The position numbers and the translations under genes are program-made. Shown in pieces: positions 1 to 8,113 of a DNA stretch of 64,000 bases. This stretch comes from JAJPKK01 sp963824905 (lineage in GTDB: Bacteria > Pseudomonadota > Alphaproteobacteria > Rhizobiales > Xanthobacteraceae). The first letter of the stretch is position 1. Every line of letters begins with the position of its first letter. The DNA lies in NCBI GenBank assembly GCA_963824905.1, contig CAWGRH010000004.1, forward strand, positions 310,001-374,000. The letters run 5' to 3'. Below the pieces are notes generated by a model. That model was not told the DNA's origin. It worked only from the letters and a program-made list of their open reading frames with translations, and made no database searches.

Positions 1-769
1 TGAGCATGTAGTTCTCGTTGCCGATGTGGACGTGGTTGTTGCTCTCGTTGCAGACGTATTCGACCCATGTCGGCTGCGGATCGGTTTGGCGGCGATAGCT
101 CTTGAGCACCATCCACGGCTGCGTCAGCGCATGATCGAATACGGTGACCTCGTCATGGAGAATGGCGGGGTCGGCTTTGTCGAGAAAGAAACGCTCCTTG
201 ACGACGGTCTGATTGTCCCGATGCAGCGGAATGCCGCTCGCGTCGTAGGCGCGCGGGCCTTTGAAGGCGCGCGTCTCGATGGCGAGCTCTTCGTACTTTC
301 CGTCGCCGTCGGCATCGATCCACCGGCCGATCGAATAGCCGAGCAACGACGGCTCGACTTGGTCCGGAAAGGCGCGGCCGTCGGTGAAGATGCGCCGCGA
401 GTCGTAGATGTTCTCGACCAGGATGTGCGTCGTCTCCGGCGTCACCACGAACTCGGTTGGACCGTAGCCGTTGGTGACCCGCGGCATGCCCGGCGATTGG
501 CAGGTGTAGGTCACACCGATCCCCTGCCCGCCCGCCGCCTGACTCGCAAGATTCGCCTCGAAGATCGATTGGTATTCCGGCGTCAGCGGGGCCTCCTGCC
601 CCGGGCCCCACGGCTTCGCGGGGTCGAAGCGGAACGTACCGGTTTCGGCCCGGCGCCATTGGCCATGCAGATCCGGATAGCGCTTCTGATCAAAGGCCTG
701 GGCGGCCGGCACCGTTGTCGCCAACGCCACCGCGAGCGCAGCCGAATGAATGGCGGTCCGCAAGACCAT
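1..769 (-). CDS. Secreted protein of unknown function (3' end beyond window)
   Basis: No function is recognised. The minus-strand frame opens with ATG at 769 behind a GGAG ribosome-binding site and is still open at the left edge, so at least 256 residues are visible and the C-terminus is missing. Residues 1-25 form a Sec signal peptide with an AQA-type cleavage site, so the product should be periplasmic or exported. Around residue 150 there is an acidic DADGDGKYEE stretch resembling a calcium-binding DxDxDG loop. A polar ENNDHVHIGNENY run lies at the visible end. Proteins with the same N-terminal layout (a GQW element, then LTPEYQ) are known to me as hypothetical proteins of Bradyrhizobium relatives; that is from memory, not a search. 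It is divergent from the gene at 1089. Confidence 0.7.
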   Translation of the reverse strand, partial: MVLRTAIHSAALAVALATTVPAAQAFDQKRYPDLHGQWRRAETGTFRFDPAKPWGPGQEAPLTPEYQSIFEANLASQAAGGQGIGVTYTCQSPGMPRVTNGYGPTEFVVTPETTHILVENIYDSRRIFTDGRAFPDQVEPSLLGYSIGRWIDADGDGKYEELAIETRAFKGPRAYDASGIPLHRDNQTVVKERFFLDKADPAILHDEVTVFDHALTQPWMVLKSYRRQTDPQPTWVEYVCNESNNHVHIGNENYML

Positions 770-1088
770 GCCGTTCTCCTGCTCTTGTTCTTTCGCGCAT
801 GCCGCGAAGTCTGACGCGTCAGCGCGACGATAGCGGGTCTACGGACGCCTTGAAAAGACGACATGAGGGCGATCAGGACCTACGACGGGCCTGCGGCAGC
901 GCGCCGCTTGCCGATTAACAGCGGTGGTAAATTTTGCACACTACGGATTGTGTTACTGCCGCAACTCATATCCATATGTAAGCACTTCTGTTGGATGATT
1001 CGTCGCTGCTGGTTGAAAAGGTAGTCAGGTATCCCTACCTGTGGAGCATGCGTAGGGGGCGACCCGGTGCTCATCGGAACGGCGGCGG
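770..1088. promoter_or_regulatory. Divergent intergenic region
   Basis: This 319 bp gap separates the minus-strand secreted protein from the plus-strand DUF4169 gene and must hold both promoters. It is more AT-rich than its surroundings between about 925 and 1010. A small hairpin with AGGTAG/CTACCT arms lies near 1018-1041. No coding frame, tRNA or clear regulator site could be supported. Confidence 0.4.
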
Positions 1089-1292
1089 ATGGCTGAGATT
1101 GTAAACCTGCGGACGGCCCGCAAGCGCGCAAAACGACAGGAACAGGCGGAACTCGCGGCACAGGCGCGTGTTTCACACGGGATGTCGAACGCGGAACGCG
1201 CGCTGGCCCGGTCGATGCAATCGAAAGTTCGACGCGAGCTCGATGAACACCGTATCGAGACAGGAGAATCCGATGAAGTCGCCGGTCGTTAA
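1089..1292 (+). CDS. DUF4169 family protein
   Basis: A 67-residue, very basic N-terminal half (MAEIVNLRTARKRAKR) followed by a helix rich in Arg, Gln and Glu matches the DUF4169 family of small alphaproteobacterial proteins of unknown function. No membrane segment or signal peptide is present, so it should be cytoplasmic; the charge suggests nucleic-acid contact, which is inference only. The start ATG at 1089 is the only one that includes the conserved first residues. Its last 20 bases overlap the start of the ribbon-helix-helix gene at 1273, so the two are probably translationally coupled. Confidence 0.8.
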   Translation: MAEIVNLRTARKRAKRQEQAELAAQARVSHGMSNAERALARSMQSKVRRELDEHRIETGESDEVAGR

Positions 1293-1560
1293 GCGATCCA
1301 TTGTCATCGCCGGGCACAAGACCAGTGTCAGCCTGGAGGATGCCTTCTGGACCGGGTTGAAGGAAATCGCAGCGGAACGTCACGTCACGCTGTCCGACAT
1401 GGTCGCGGTAATCGACCAGGACCGGAGGCACGGCAATCTGTCGTCCGCCATCCGCCTGTTCGTGCTCGACCATTATCGGCAGCCGCGCGATGCCGCCCGA
1501 TCCGAGGGCAAGCCCGCCGTCGCCGGCGGGCATGCGGACTCGGCGCTGCGGGCCGACTAG
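1273..1560 (+). CDS. Ribbon-helix-helix domain protein
   Basis: This 95-residue protein has a beta strand (KRSIVIAGHKTSVSLE) followed by two helices (FWTGLKEIAAERHVTL, then SSAIRLFVLDHY), the pattern of the ribbon-helix-helix DNA-binding family. The C-terminal 25 residues are low complexity. The ATG at 1273 has a CAGGAG ribosome-binding site six bases upstream and lies inside the end of the DUF4169 gene, which supports a two-gene operon. A longer in-frame opening from 1168 would run entirely through the DUF4169 gene and is less likely. It is probably a dimeric transcriptional regulator; the target is unknown. Confidence 0.8.
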   Translation: MKSPVVKRSIVIAGHKTSVSLEDAFWTGLKEIAAERHVTLSDMVAVIDQDRRHGNLSSAIRLFVLDHYRQPRDAARSEGKPAVAGGHADSALRAD

Positions 1561-1615
1561 GCGCGGGCGCCGCACTTCGGTTTCGGGTTGTCGAAACAAG
1601 CTTGGCGTGATGCGG

Positions 1616-1649
1616 CTTGGCGTGGTGCGTTTTGGCGCATCGCGCCAAG
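1616..1649 (+). terminator. Strong stem-loop after the RHH gene
   Basis: Fourteen base pairs, two of them G-U, can form between 1616-1629 and 1636-1649 around a TTTTGG loop. The position, 55 bases after the RHH stop codon, suits a transcript end, but no U-tract follows. It may therefore be a processing or stability structure and not an intrinsic terminator. Confidence 0.45.
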
Positions 1650-1651
1650 CG

Positions 1652-1691
1652 TATATGTACGTGCGGGATTTACCCGCAAAACGTGCATATC
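1652..1691. repeat. Extended imperfect inverted repeat
   Basis: Outer arms ATATGTACGT and ACGTGCATAT (nine of ten bases paired) flank an inner hairpin with GCGGG/CCCGC arms and an ATTTA loop at 1662-1678. It follows directly on the preceding stem-loop, so two structures stand in tandem upstream of the small gene at 1779. Confidence 0.4.
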
Positions 1692-1778
1692 GGCGGCTTA
1701 GGCTGCCATTTTTGCGTCATTAAGAGAGACTTAAACCTCCGCTCGTAAATGGAACTGGGGGCGGAGGGGAATTAGGAT

Positions 1779-2048
1779 ATGCAGCACGTTCGCGACATTC
1801 AGCACGCTCGCGACATCCACCACGCTCGCGACACCGTCCGCGTTGAGATGCGGGATCGACTGGGCCGGGTTACTGCCACACTCGATGAGATCGAGCTGAC
1901 GCCCAACACCGACTACCACAGGCTTGCGAAGCGCACCTTCCTCAACTTCCAGGCGCCTCATGGCGCGGCGCACTACAGTTGCCACGTCCTCGCGGGAAAC
2001 CGCGAGATCGGCAGCTATTCACGGCGCAACCTGATTCTGGAGACGTGA
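1779..2048 (+). CDS. Small protein of unknown function with N-terminal 18-bp repeats
   Basis: An 89-residue frame of no recognised family. Its first codons after the ATG are three tandem 18-bp units (1782-1835) encoding the hexapeptides HVRDIQ, HARDIH and HARDTV in succession, all His/Arg/Asp rich. The remainder (VEMRDRLGRVTATLDEIELT, then a Cys/His-containing C-terminal part) has no membrane segment or signal peptide. The ATG at 1779 has a purine-rich GGAGGGGAATTAGG stretch upstream. The repeat may be a recent expansion that extended the N-terminus, and the true start could be further in. It is convergent with the AsmA gene. Confidence 0.5.
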   Translation: MQHVRDIQHARDIHHARDTVRVEMRDRLGRVTATLDEIELTPNTDYHRLAKRTFLNFQAPHGAAHYSCHVLAGNREIGSYSRRNLILET

Positions 2049-2128
2049 TCGGCGGATCCGATCGGCCACCCGACAAGCCGGAACCGAGCCGACCTGGGCC
2101 CCGCCGCCCGGAGTAGCGCCGTCGCGCT

Positions 2129-5100
2129 TCAGCGGATGCTCGGCTGGAAGAAATCCGACAGCGGTGGCGGCGCCAGCTGCACGGGCGGAGGCTGCAATGC
2201 CGGAGGGGATGACGGGGCACGCCGCACCCCGGGCGGCGGCTTGATCTCGATCGGCGCCGGAAGGTCGGGAGCATGGCCCAGCGTCGCGGTGACCGCTTCC
2301 GACGCGGACGGCGCAACCATGGCATCCGGCGGCAGGCGTTCGGGCGATTCCAGCCGCTTGCGCTGGCGCTCGGCTTCCTCGAGGCGCTTCGTCTCCTGCT
2401 CGACCGCACGCGCGGTGAGCCAGTTGACCAGCGTGCCGACATCGGCGCTGCGGCGCGCGTTGTCGAGCGGCCCCTTCACGAGTACGGCGAGGCTCGGTCG
2501 CTCGCCGCCGGGCGCGTCCTTGCGCTGCGCTCCGGTTAGCATGAAGCGCATGTCGACCTGATGGTCGACAAGGCCGAACGTGGCCATCGCATCGACATCG
2601 GCGCTCTGCGCCGGAGCTTCGAGGTCGCTTACCCGGACGCGGCCTTCCGCGATGGTGATCGGCGCCGTCGCGAACGGCACCCGTAGCCGGCCGCTGTTGA
2701 AGCTCGCATTGACGATCTCGGCTATGCGGCCCGCATTGATCGCAAGCCCCCGATCGACCGCGCTGATCGCCGCATTGATCGCCGCAGGATCGAGCCCGGC
2801 GATCTCCACGTTATCGAGGGTCATGATGCCGCCACCGGAAAGCCCACCGACGAGGGAGGCTGCGCTCAAACCCTGCCCTTGCACCTCGGCGTCGAGCGAA
2901 AGCCGCCCGGCCGCGGGCGCATGTGTCGCTGCGAGCACAGCCCCAAGGTCGGCATTCACCAGCTTGACGTGCGAACCGATGCTCACCCCGCCGGCGCCGC
3001 GCCGCAGCCGGCCGCCGAGCTCGAGACGGCCGTCGCCGAGCTTGCCGGTCACGCCGTCGAGCGCAAAGGCACCCTCCGAGGCGAGCACCGCACCGGAAAG
3101 ATCGCGCGCGACCAATCCCGGCGCCCATTGCACGCTGCCGGCTCGAAACTCGAGACGGCCCGTGGCCACCGGCAAAGCGGGAGCGGTGAACGGTTCGGTC
3201 GACCACGTGGGTTTGACGCCAGCCACCGGCGCGCCGGCCAGGATCGCAACGAGCTCTGCACCGTCGACTTGATCGGCCTCGATCCGTCCCTCGACCCGCG
3301 GGACGGCACCGAGTGCCACCGTCAATCGACCCTTGACGTTGGTGCCGGCGACACGGCCGGCGAGGTCGTCGAGCTTCAGCCCGGTTTTTTCGAGCGCGAG
3401 CTTGCCGCGCAGATCGACCGGCACAGTCGCAGTCCGGCGCGGCAGCTTGGCGTCGGCCGCCCGCAGCGACACATCGAGCCGGCCGTCGGTCGCGCCGCGC
3501 AGCGTGCCGGTCGCGGTCGCGCTCACCTCGCTGCCTGCGAACTTCGCGTCGACGCGGAACGCGCGGTCGAGGGCGCCGTCGGCCTCGAGCGTCAGCCGCG
3601 CGGGGCGCCGCTCCATGTTGGCGAACTGATCGATGCCGGTGAACCCCGCGAGCACGCGCCCATCCTCGGCATCGAAGCGGCCGGTGACTTGCAGCGCCGC
3701 AGCGCCGGGGTTGGAAAGGTTGCCGGTGCCGGTCGCATCGATCACCGTGTCGATGCCGGCGATCTTGCCGGTGAGCTTGAGCCTGGCGAGACTCGCGGTG
3801 CCGGTGGCCGCCGGCGCGACGTCGAGCTTCGCGGCCACCTTGAGGGGACCGAGCCGGCTTTCATACTTGCGTAGCGCCTCGGCCGCCTGCGGCATCAGCC
3901 GCCCGGCAACGGTGGCGAAACCGTCGAGCCGTCCGGCGATGAGGGAGAGCGAGAGCGACCCGCGTCCAGCCGCCTGGAGATTGTCGATACGGCCGCTCGC
4001 CTCGACCGCCGCACCGCCGACATCGGCGATCGACAGCCGCTCGATCTTCAGCGCGGTGCCGTCGTAGTCGAGGATCGCGTGGGTCTTGGTCGCCTCGACG
4101 CCGGCATAGGTGGTCCGCCCGACATCGAGCGCGAGCGCGACCTCCTTTGGCCGTTCGAAGGTGGCCGATGTGGTCGCAGCCTCGGCCAGCGCGAAGAATT
4201 GGTCGAGATCGATCTCGGCGGCAACGAGCGCGGCATCGAGGCGCGCAGGTCCCTGCGGGCCGGTGAATCGATAGGCCGCGTGCCCGGACACCGACTTGTG
4301 GTCGAACTCCGCATTGAGGCCGTCGACTGCGACGCGCTCATTGGCCAAAGTGAGGACGCCGCTGCCACGCATCGGACCGACCGACGGGCGTGCCGCTGCG
4401 GCCTGTCCTTCGATCCAGGCATAGAGCCCGCCCGGATCGTTCGACTCGATCTGCACCGGTCCAGAGAAGCCGACCTTGCCGTCCGCGACCGCGAGCTTGC
4501 CGGCGATCCGCACCTGGGTCGCGCCGGGGGCGCGCCACTCGAAGGTCGAGATCGTCCAGCCATCGGTCCGGCTCTCCGCCTCGCCGTGCAGCGCGCTCAC
4601 CGAAGCGCCGGCAACCGTCAGGTTGTCGACGCTGAGGTTGATCCTGAGCGGAAGTGGGAGCGCCGGCCCGAAGCTCAGACTTTCCGCGACCGCCTTGCCG
4701 ACCTCGAACGGCAGCCGCCGCTCCGTGGCCGTCCGCTCGGCCGCGGGGAAGGTGCGGTCGAGGTCGAGCTGGCGCGCGCTGAGCGTTGCGACGGCCCGGG
4801 GCCGCGCGCCGAACTCCATGTTCGCCGAACCGGCGAGACGTGCCGGCCGCATCTCCGGTCCATAGACGAAGGCGAGATCGTCGAAGGACGCCGTCGCCGC
4901 GCCGGCTTTGACCTTGGCGGTGAGCTGCCAGGGATCGTTGATCGCGGTGCGGCCGTTCGGCAGCGCCGCGCCGGCGGCGCGGGCGGCGGTCACGGCACCT
5001 TCGTACCGGGGGGCACCGCCGGCCGCCCACATCGTCCCTTCGGTCTCGAACGACACCGCTGCGGCGGGAGCCTCCACGGCAAGGCGCAGGCGGATACCGC

Positions 5101-5698
5101 CGTCATCGCCGCGATGACCGGCGCCGAGACGGAAGATGTAGGGGTGGCCGTCCGCGCTGAAGGTGCCGTCGCCCCGCAACGGGCCGAGCAACGAGCGAAC
5201 CTCGCCTTTGAAGCTCACATCGTCGAGCGCAACGCGGCCGCCGCTTGCGGTGTCGGCGAAAACGACGCGGCCATGGGATACCGTCAGCCGGTCGATGCCG
5301 ACGCGATCGGGATCGAACCCGAGCGACTCGAACGGCGTTTCGACCTTGCCGCTGCGGTCCAACCGTACCATCGCGGTGGCGCCGTCGAGGGCAAGCTGAT
5401 CAACCCGGAATTCGCCCCGCATCAGCGAAATGGGTTTGAGCTCCATGGCGAGCTTGCGGGCAGTAACCAGGGGCGATCCGGCCGGGCCGATCGCAACGCC
5501 TTCGACCCGCAACGAGGTCGTCGGCAACAGGCTCACCGCCATCGGGCCGGTAATATGGACCGGCGCACCGATGATTTCGGCCGCCTTCGACTCGATCAGC
5601 GGGCGATAGCCGTCCCAATTGATGAAATACGGCCCGACCAGCGCTGTCCCCAGAGCCAGGATGATGGCGATGCCAATACCAAGTAGCGTCGTCTGCAC
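2129..5698 (-). CDS. AsmA family envelope protein
   Basis: This 1189-residue protein starts with a single membrane anchor (about residues 3-25), followed by the AsmA signature region (NWDGYRPLIESKAAEIIGAP, SLLPTTSLRVEGVAIGP). Long beta-rich repeats of the AsmA/TamB-like superfamily follow, then the AsmA-like C-terminal domain (about 860-1090) and a Pro/Gln-rich tail. Family members span the periplasm and are thought to move phospholipids or help outer-membrane assembly; the exact role here is inferred. The start codon is GTG at 5698 with GGAG upstream. The gene is intact and stands alone, 128 bp from the next minus-strand gene. Long open frames on the opposite strand are GC-driven shadows. 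Confidence 0.9.
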   Translation of the reverse strand: MQTTLLGIGIAIILALGTALVGPYFINWDGYRPLIESKAAEIIGAPVHITGPMAVSLLPTTSLRVEGVAIGPAGSPLVTARKLAMELKPISLMRGEFRVDQLALDGATAMVRLDRSGKVETPFESLGFDPDRVGIDRLTVSHGRVVFADTASGGRVALDDVSFKGEVRSLLGPLRGDGTFSADGHPYIFRLGAGHRGDDGGIRLRLAVEAPAAAVSFETEGTMWAAGGAPRYEGAVTAARAAGAALPNGRTAINDPWQLTAKVKAGAATASFDDLAFVYGPEMRPARLAGSANMEFGARPRAVATLSARQLDLDRTFPAAERTATERRLPFEVGKAVAESLSFGPALPLPLRINLSVDNLTVAGASVSALHGEAESRTDGWTISTFEWRAPGATQVRIAGKLAVADGKVGFSGPVQIESNDPGGLYAWIEGQAAAARPSVGPMRGSGVLTLANERVAVDGLNAEFDHKSVSGHAAYRFTGPQGPARLDAALVAAEIDLDQFFALAEAATTSATFERPKEVALALDVGRTTYAGVEATKTHAILDYDGTALKIERLSIADVGGAAVEASGRIDNLQAAGRGSLSLSLIAGRLDGFATVAGRLMPQAAEALRKYESRLGPLKVAAKLDVAPAATGTASLARLKLTGKIAGIDTVIDATGTGNLSNPGAAALQVTGRFDAEDGRVLAGFTGIDQFANMERRPARLTLEADGALDRAFRVDAKFAGSEVSATATGTLRGATDGRLDVSLRAADAKLPRRTATVPVDLRGKLALEKTGLKLDDLAGRVAGTNVKGRLTVALGAVPRVEGRIEADQVDGAELVAILAGAPVAGVKPTWSTEPFTAPALPVATGRLEFRAGSVQWAPGLVARDLSGAVLASEGAFALDGVTGKLGDGRLELGGRLRRGAGGVSIGSHVKLVNADLGAVLAATHAPAAGRLSLDAEVQGQGLSAASLVGGLSGGGIMTLDNVEIAGLDPAAINAAISAVDRGLAINAGRIAEIVNASFNSGRLRVPFATAPITIAEGRVRVSDLEAPAQSADVDAMATFGLVDHQVDMRFMLTGAQRKDAPGGERPSLAVLVKGPLDNARRSADVGTLVNWLTARAVEQETKRLEEAERQRKRLESPERLPPDAMVAPSASEAVTATLGHAPDLPAPIEIKPPPGVRRAPSSPPALQPPPVQLAPPPLSDFFQPSIR

Positions 5699-5827
5699 CT
5701 GGACGTGCTCCGAACCCCGGGGCTAGTACTTATGGAGACGGTCCGTCCGCACCCTTACGCGGCAGAACGGGCCGGTGATTCGCTTTTCTGCGGCCGGTTG
5801 CTGGCGAATATATGTCGCTCGGCCGTT

Positions 5828-7240
5828 TCACCCAAGCGTGATGATCTTTCCCGGGTTCATTATGTTTTGCGGATCGAGCGCCAACTTGACTGCACGCATC
5901 GCCGCAAGCGCGGGTTCGCCGTGCTCGGCGGCAAGGTACTTCATCTTGCCTTCGCCGACCCCGTGCTCGCCGGTGCAGGTGCCGTCCATTGCAAGCGCGC
6001 GCTCGACGAGGCGTTCCGACAAGCCCTTGGCCCGTCGAACCTCGTCGGGGTCGTCGAGATCGACGAGCAGCGTGAGGTGGAAATTGCCGTCGCCGACATG
6101 ACCGAGGATCGGCGCAACAAGGCGGTTGGCCGCGATGTCCTCCTGCGTCGCCACGACGCACTCCGCAAGCCGCGAGATCGGCACGCAGACATCGGTGGCG
6201 ATGGCCTGGCTACCGGGCCGGAGCGCGCGCCCGGACCAGTAGGCGTCATGGCGCGCCTGCCACAGCCGCGAGCGGTCCTCGGCCCGGGTCGCCCATTCGA
6301 ACGGGCCGCCGCCGCACTCGGCGGCGATCGCGCCGAAACGCTCCGACTGCTCGGCAACGCCGGCCTCGCTGCCGTGGAACTCGACGCACAGCAACGGCGA
6401 GACCGGTAGCGAGAGCTTCGAATAGGCGTTCACCGCCTCGACCTGGAGCGCATCGAGAAGCTCGATGCGCGCGACCGGTATCCCGCTCTGGATGGTGGCG
6501 ATGGTCGCCTGGCAGGCGGCCTCGACCGAGGGAAAGGGGCAGGTGCCGGCGGCGACCGCCTCGGGGATGCCGTAGAGCTTCAGCGTGATCTCGGTGATCA
6601 CCCCGAGCGTCCCCTCTGAGCCGACGAACAGGCGGGTAAGATCGTAGCCCGCCGACGATTTGCGCGCGCGGCGCGCGGTCGTGAGCAGCTCACCATTGCC
6701 GAGCACGGCTTTGAGCGAGAGCACGTTGTCCTTCATCGTGCCGTAGCGCACCGCGTTGGTGCCGGAGGCGCGGGTCGCCGTCATGCCGCCGAGCGTCGCG
6801 TCGGCGCCGGGATCGATCGGGAAGAACACCCCCTGGTCACGCAGGTATTCGTTGAGCTGCTTGCGGGTCACACCCGGCTCGACCACGCAGTCGAGATCTT
6901 CCGGATGGACCACCAGCACGCGGTTCATGTCGCGGAAATCGATCGAGACCCCGCCAAAGGGCGCGTTGACCTGGCCTTCGAGCGAGGTGCCGACGCCGAA
7001 CGGGATGACCGGCAGGCCGTGGGCCGCACACACGCGCACGATCGCCTGCACGTCCGCGGTCGAGCGCGGATAGACCACGGCATCGGGCGGCTCGCCTGCA
7101 ACCCAGGTGGTCGTGTTGCAGTGTTGCTCGCGCAGCGCGCGCCCGGCCGAGAAACGCTCGCCGAACGTCTCTGCAAGGGCGGCGAGGCCGGCGGCGATTG
7201 CCGGACCCTGCGGTTTCGCACCCGAGGCCTGGGCCGTCAT
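5828..7240 (-). CDS. FAD-binding oxidase, D-lactate dehydrogenase (cytochrome) type
   Basis: About 470 residues with the FAD-binding type 4 (PCMH) fold: the PFGVGTSLEGQ and PGADATLGGMTATRASGTNA FAD-contact motifs lie at residues 85-160, and the C-terminal FAD-oxidase domain has the HVGDGNFH metal/substrate motif and a GEHGVGEGK motif near the end. Such enzymes oxidise D-lactate or other 2-hydroxy acids and pass electrons to cytochrome c or quinone. The start is either ATG 7240 (GGGA upstream, chosen) or an in-frame GTG at 7252. The final residues PQNIMNPGKI are the usual family ending, so the gene is complete. GlcD-like glycolate oxidase subunit is the main alternative; no glcE or glcF neighbour is present. 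Confidence 0.88.
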   Translation of the reverse strand: MTAQASGAKPQGPAIAAGLAALAETFGERFSAGRALREQHCNTTTWVAGEPPDAVVYPRSTADVQAIVRVCAAHGLPVIPFGVGTSLEGQVNAPFGGVSIDFRDMNRVLVVHPEDLDCVVEPGVTRKQLNEYLRDQGVFFPIDPGADATLGGMTATRASGTNAVRYGTMKDNVLSLKAVLGNGELLTTARRARKSSAGYDLTRLFVGSEGTLGVITEITLKLYGIPEAVAAGTCPFPSVEAACQATIATIQSGIPVARIELLDALQVEAVNAYSKLSLPVSPLLCVEFHGSEAGVAEQSERFGAIAAECGGGPFEWATRAEDRSRLWQARHDAYWSGRALRPGSQAIATDVCVPISRLAECVVATQEDIAANRLVAPILGHVGDGNFHLTLLVDLDDPDEVRRAKGLSERLVERALAMDGTCTGEHGVGEGKMKYLAAEHGEPALAAMRAVKLALDPQNIMNPGKIITLG

Positions 7241-7364
7241 CGGCGTTCCCACTTCGCCACGACGATGCCGCGACCGCTCCCCGCGGGCAAAACGGGGCTC
7301 GGGCGCGGCGTGTCGATTTGGCGAGACAGGTCCGATTTTGTCGGCATAATGGGCGGGAGCCGGG

Positions 7365-7880
7365 TTGATAGTGATGTTAGAGCGTTTCGACTGCGCACCG
7401 TTGTTCTTCGCACCGTTCGTGTCGTCCGTGATGCGAATCGAGCCGGCGTGGATCGACTATAACGGCCATCTCAACATGGCCTATTACAACGTGCTGTTCG
7501 ACCGCGCCGTCGACGAAACCTACGAGTTGATCGGGGTGGGCGCCGATTACGTGGCGAACCGCGCCCATTCGATCTACACGGCCGAGGTGCATGTGCGCTA
7601 CCTGCGCGAGCTGCATGCCGGCGACCCCGTCCGCGTGACCTTCCAGCTGCTCGATTTCGACGCCAAGCGCCTGCACTATTTCGAGCAGCTGTTTCATGCC
7701 GAGGAAGGCTGGGTCTCCGCCACATCCGAGAACCTGTCGCTCCACGTCGACACGAACGCGAAGAAGACGGCGGCATTTCCCTCGCAGGTCGCCGCCCGGC
7801 TCGCCGAGATGAAAGCGTCGCACGCCCGCCTGCCCGTTCCCGAGGCCGCCGGCCGCCGCATCGCCATGCCGACGCGGTAA
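7365..7880 (+). CDS. Acyl-CoA thioesterase family protein (hot-dog fold)
   Basis: The protein of about 170 residues has the WIDYNGHLNMAYYNVLFDRA motif near residues 29-48, the hallmark of the 4HBT/thioesterase hot-dog fold with the catalytic Asp. The central helix and sheet (YTAEVHVRYLRELHAGDPV) follow. It should hydrolyse a short or medium acyl-CoA; the close relatives I recall include dehydrocarnitine/betainyl-CoA thioesterases, but the substrate cannot be read here. The TTG at 7365 lies six bases from GGGAG; ATG 7374 is an alternative. It is divergent from the D-lactate dehydrogenase gene, with about 120 bp between. Confidence 0.82.
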   Translation: MIVMLERFDCAPLFFAPFVSSVMRIEPAWIDYNGHLNMAYYNVLFDRAVDETYELIGVGADYVANRAHSIYTAEVHVRYLRELHAGDPVRVTFQLLDFDAKRLHYFEQLFHAEEGWVSATSENLSLHVDTNAKKTAAFPSQVAARLAEMKASHARLPVPEAAGRRIAMPTR

Positions 7881-7908
7881 TAGGTTGCGGTAAGCACAGC
7901 ACAGACAT

Positions 7909-8011
7909 CGTCATTCCGGGGCGGTGCGCAGCACCGAACCCGGAATCCAGAATCTTTTCCGCAACAAGGTCTGGATTCCGGGTTCGCGCTGGCGCGCGCC
8001 CCGGAATGACG
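7909..8011. repeat. Dispersed palindromic repeat, family A
   Basis: Terminal inverted arms CGTCATTCCGGGG and CCCCGGAATGACG enclose inner arms AACCCGGAATCCAGA and TCTGGATTCCGGGTT. The same element occurs inside uvrD (8932-9029) and near 23398 and 23655. It lies between the thioesterase and uvrD. Confidence 0.9.
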
Positions 8012-8113
8012 CAGTCCCCAGGCGCCCTCGCAAAATCGGTCCGCAGGTGCCATTTTGGGGCCTGGAGAATTGGCAAGAATTGCCGCTTCCGTTCCTTGCA
8101 CAAAGGCCCGTCA

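Noticed and set aside
26..814. A 262-codon plus-strand open frame at the left edge
   Set aside because: The opposite strand encodes a signal peptide, a ribosome-binding site and conserved segments, so the plus frame is a shadow.
1089..1560. A toxin-antitoxin module formed by the DUF4169 and RHH genes
   Set aside because: DUF4169 has no resemblance to a known toxin and the pair order and sequence do not match any TA family; only the RHH fold is shared with antitoxins.
4079..5686. A 535-codon plus-strand open frame across the AsmA gene
   Set aside because: A GC-driven antisense shadow; AsmA on the minus strand has clear domain features.
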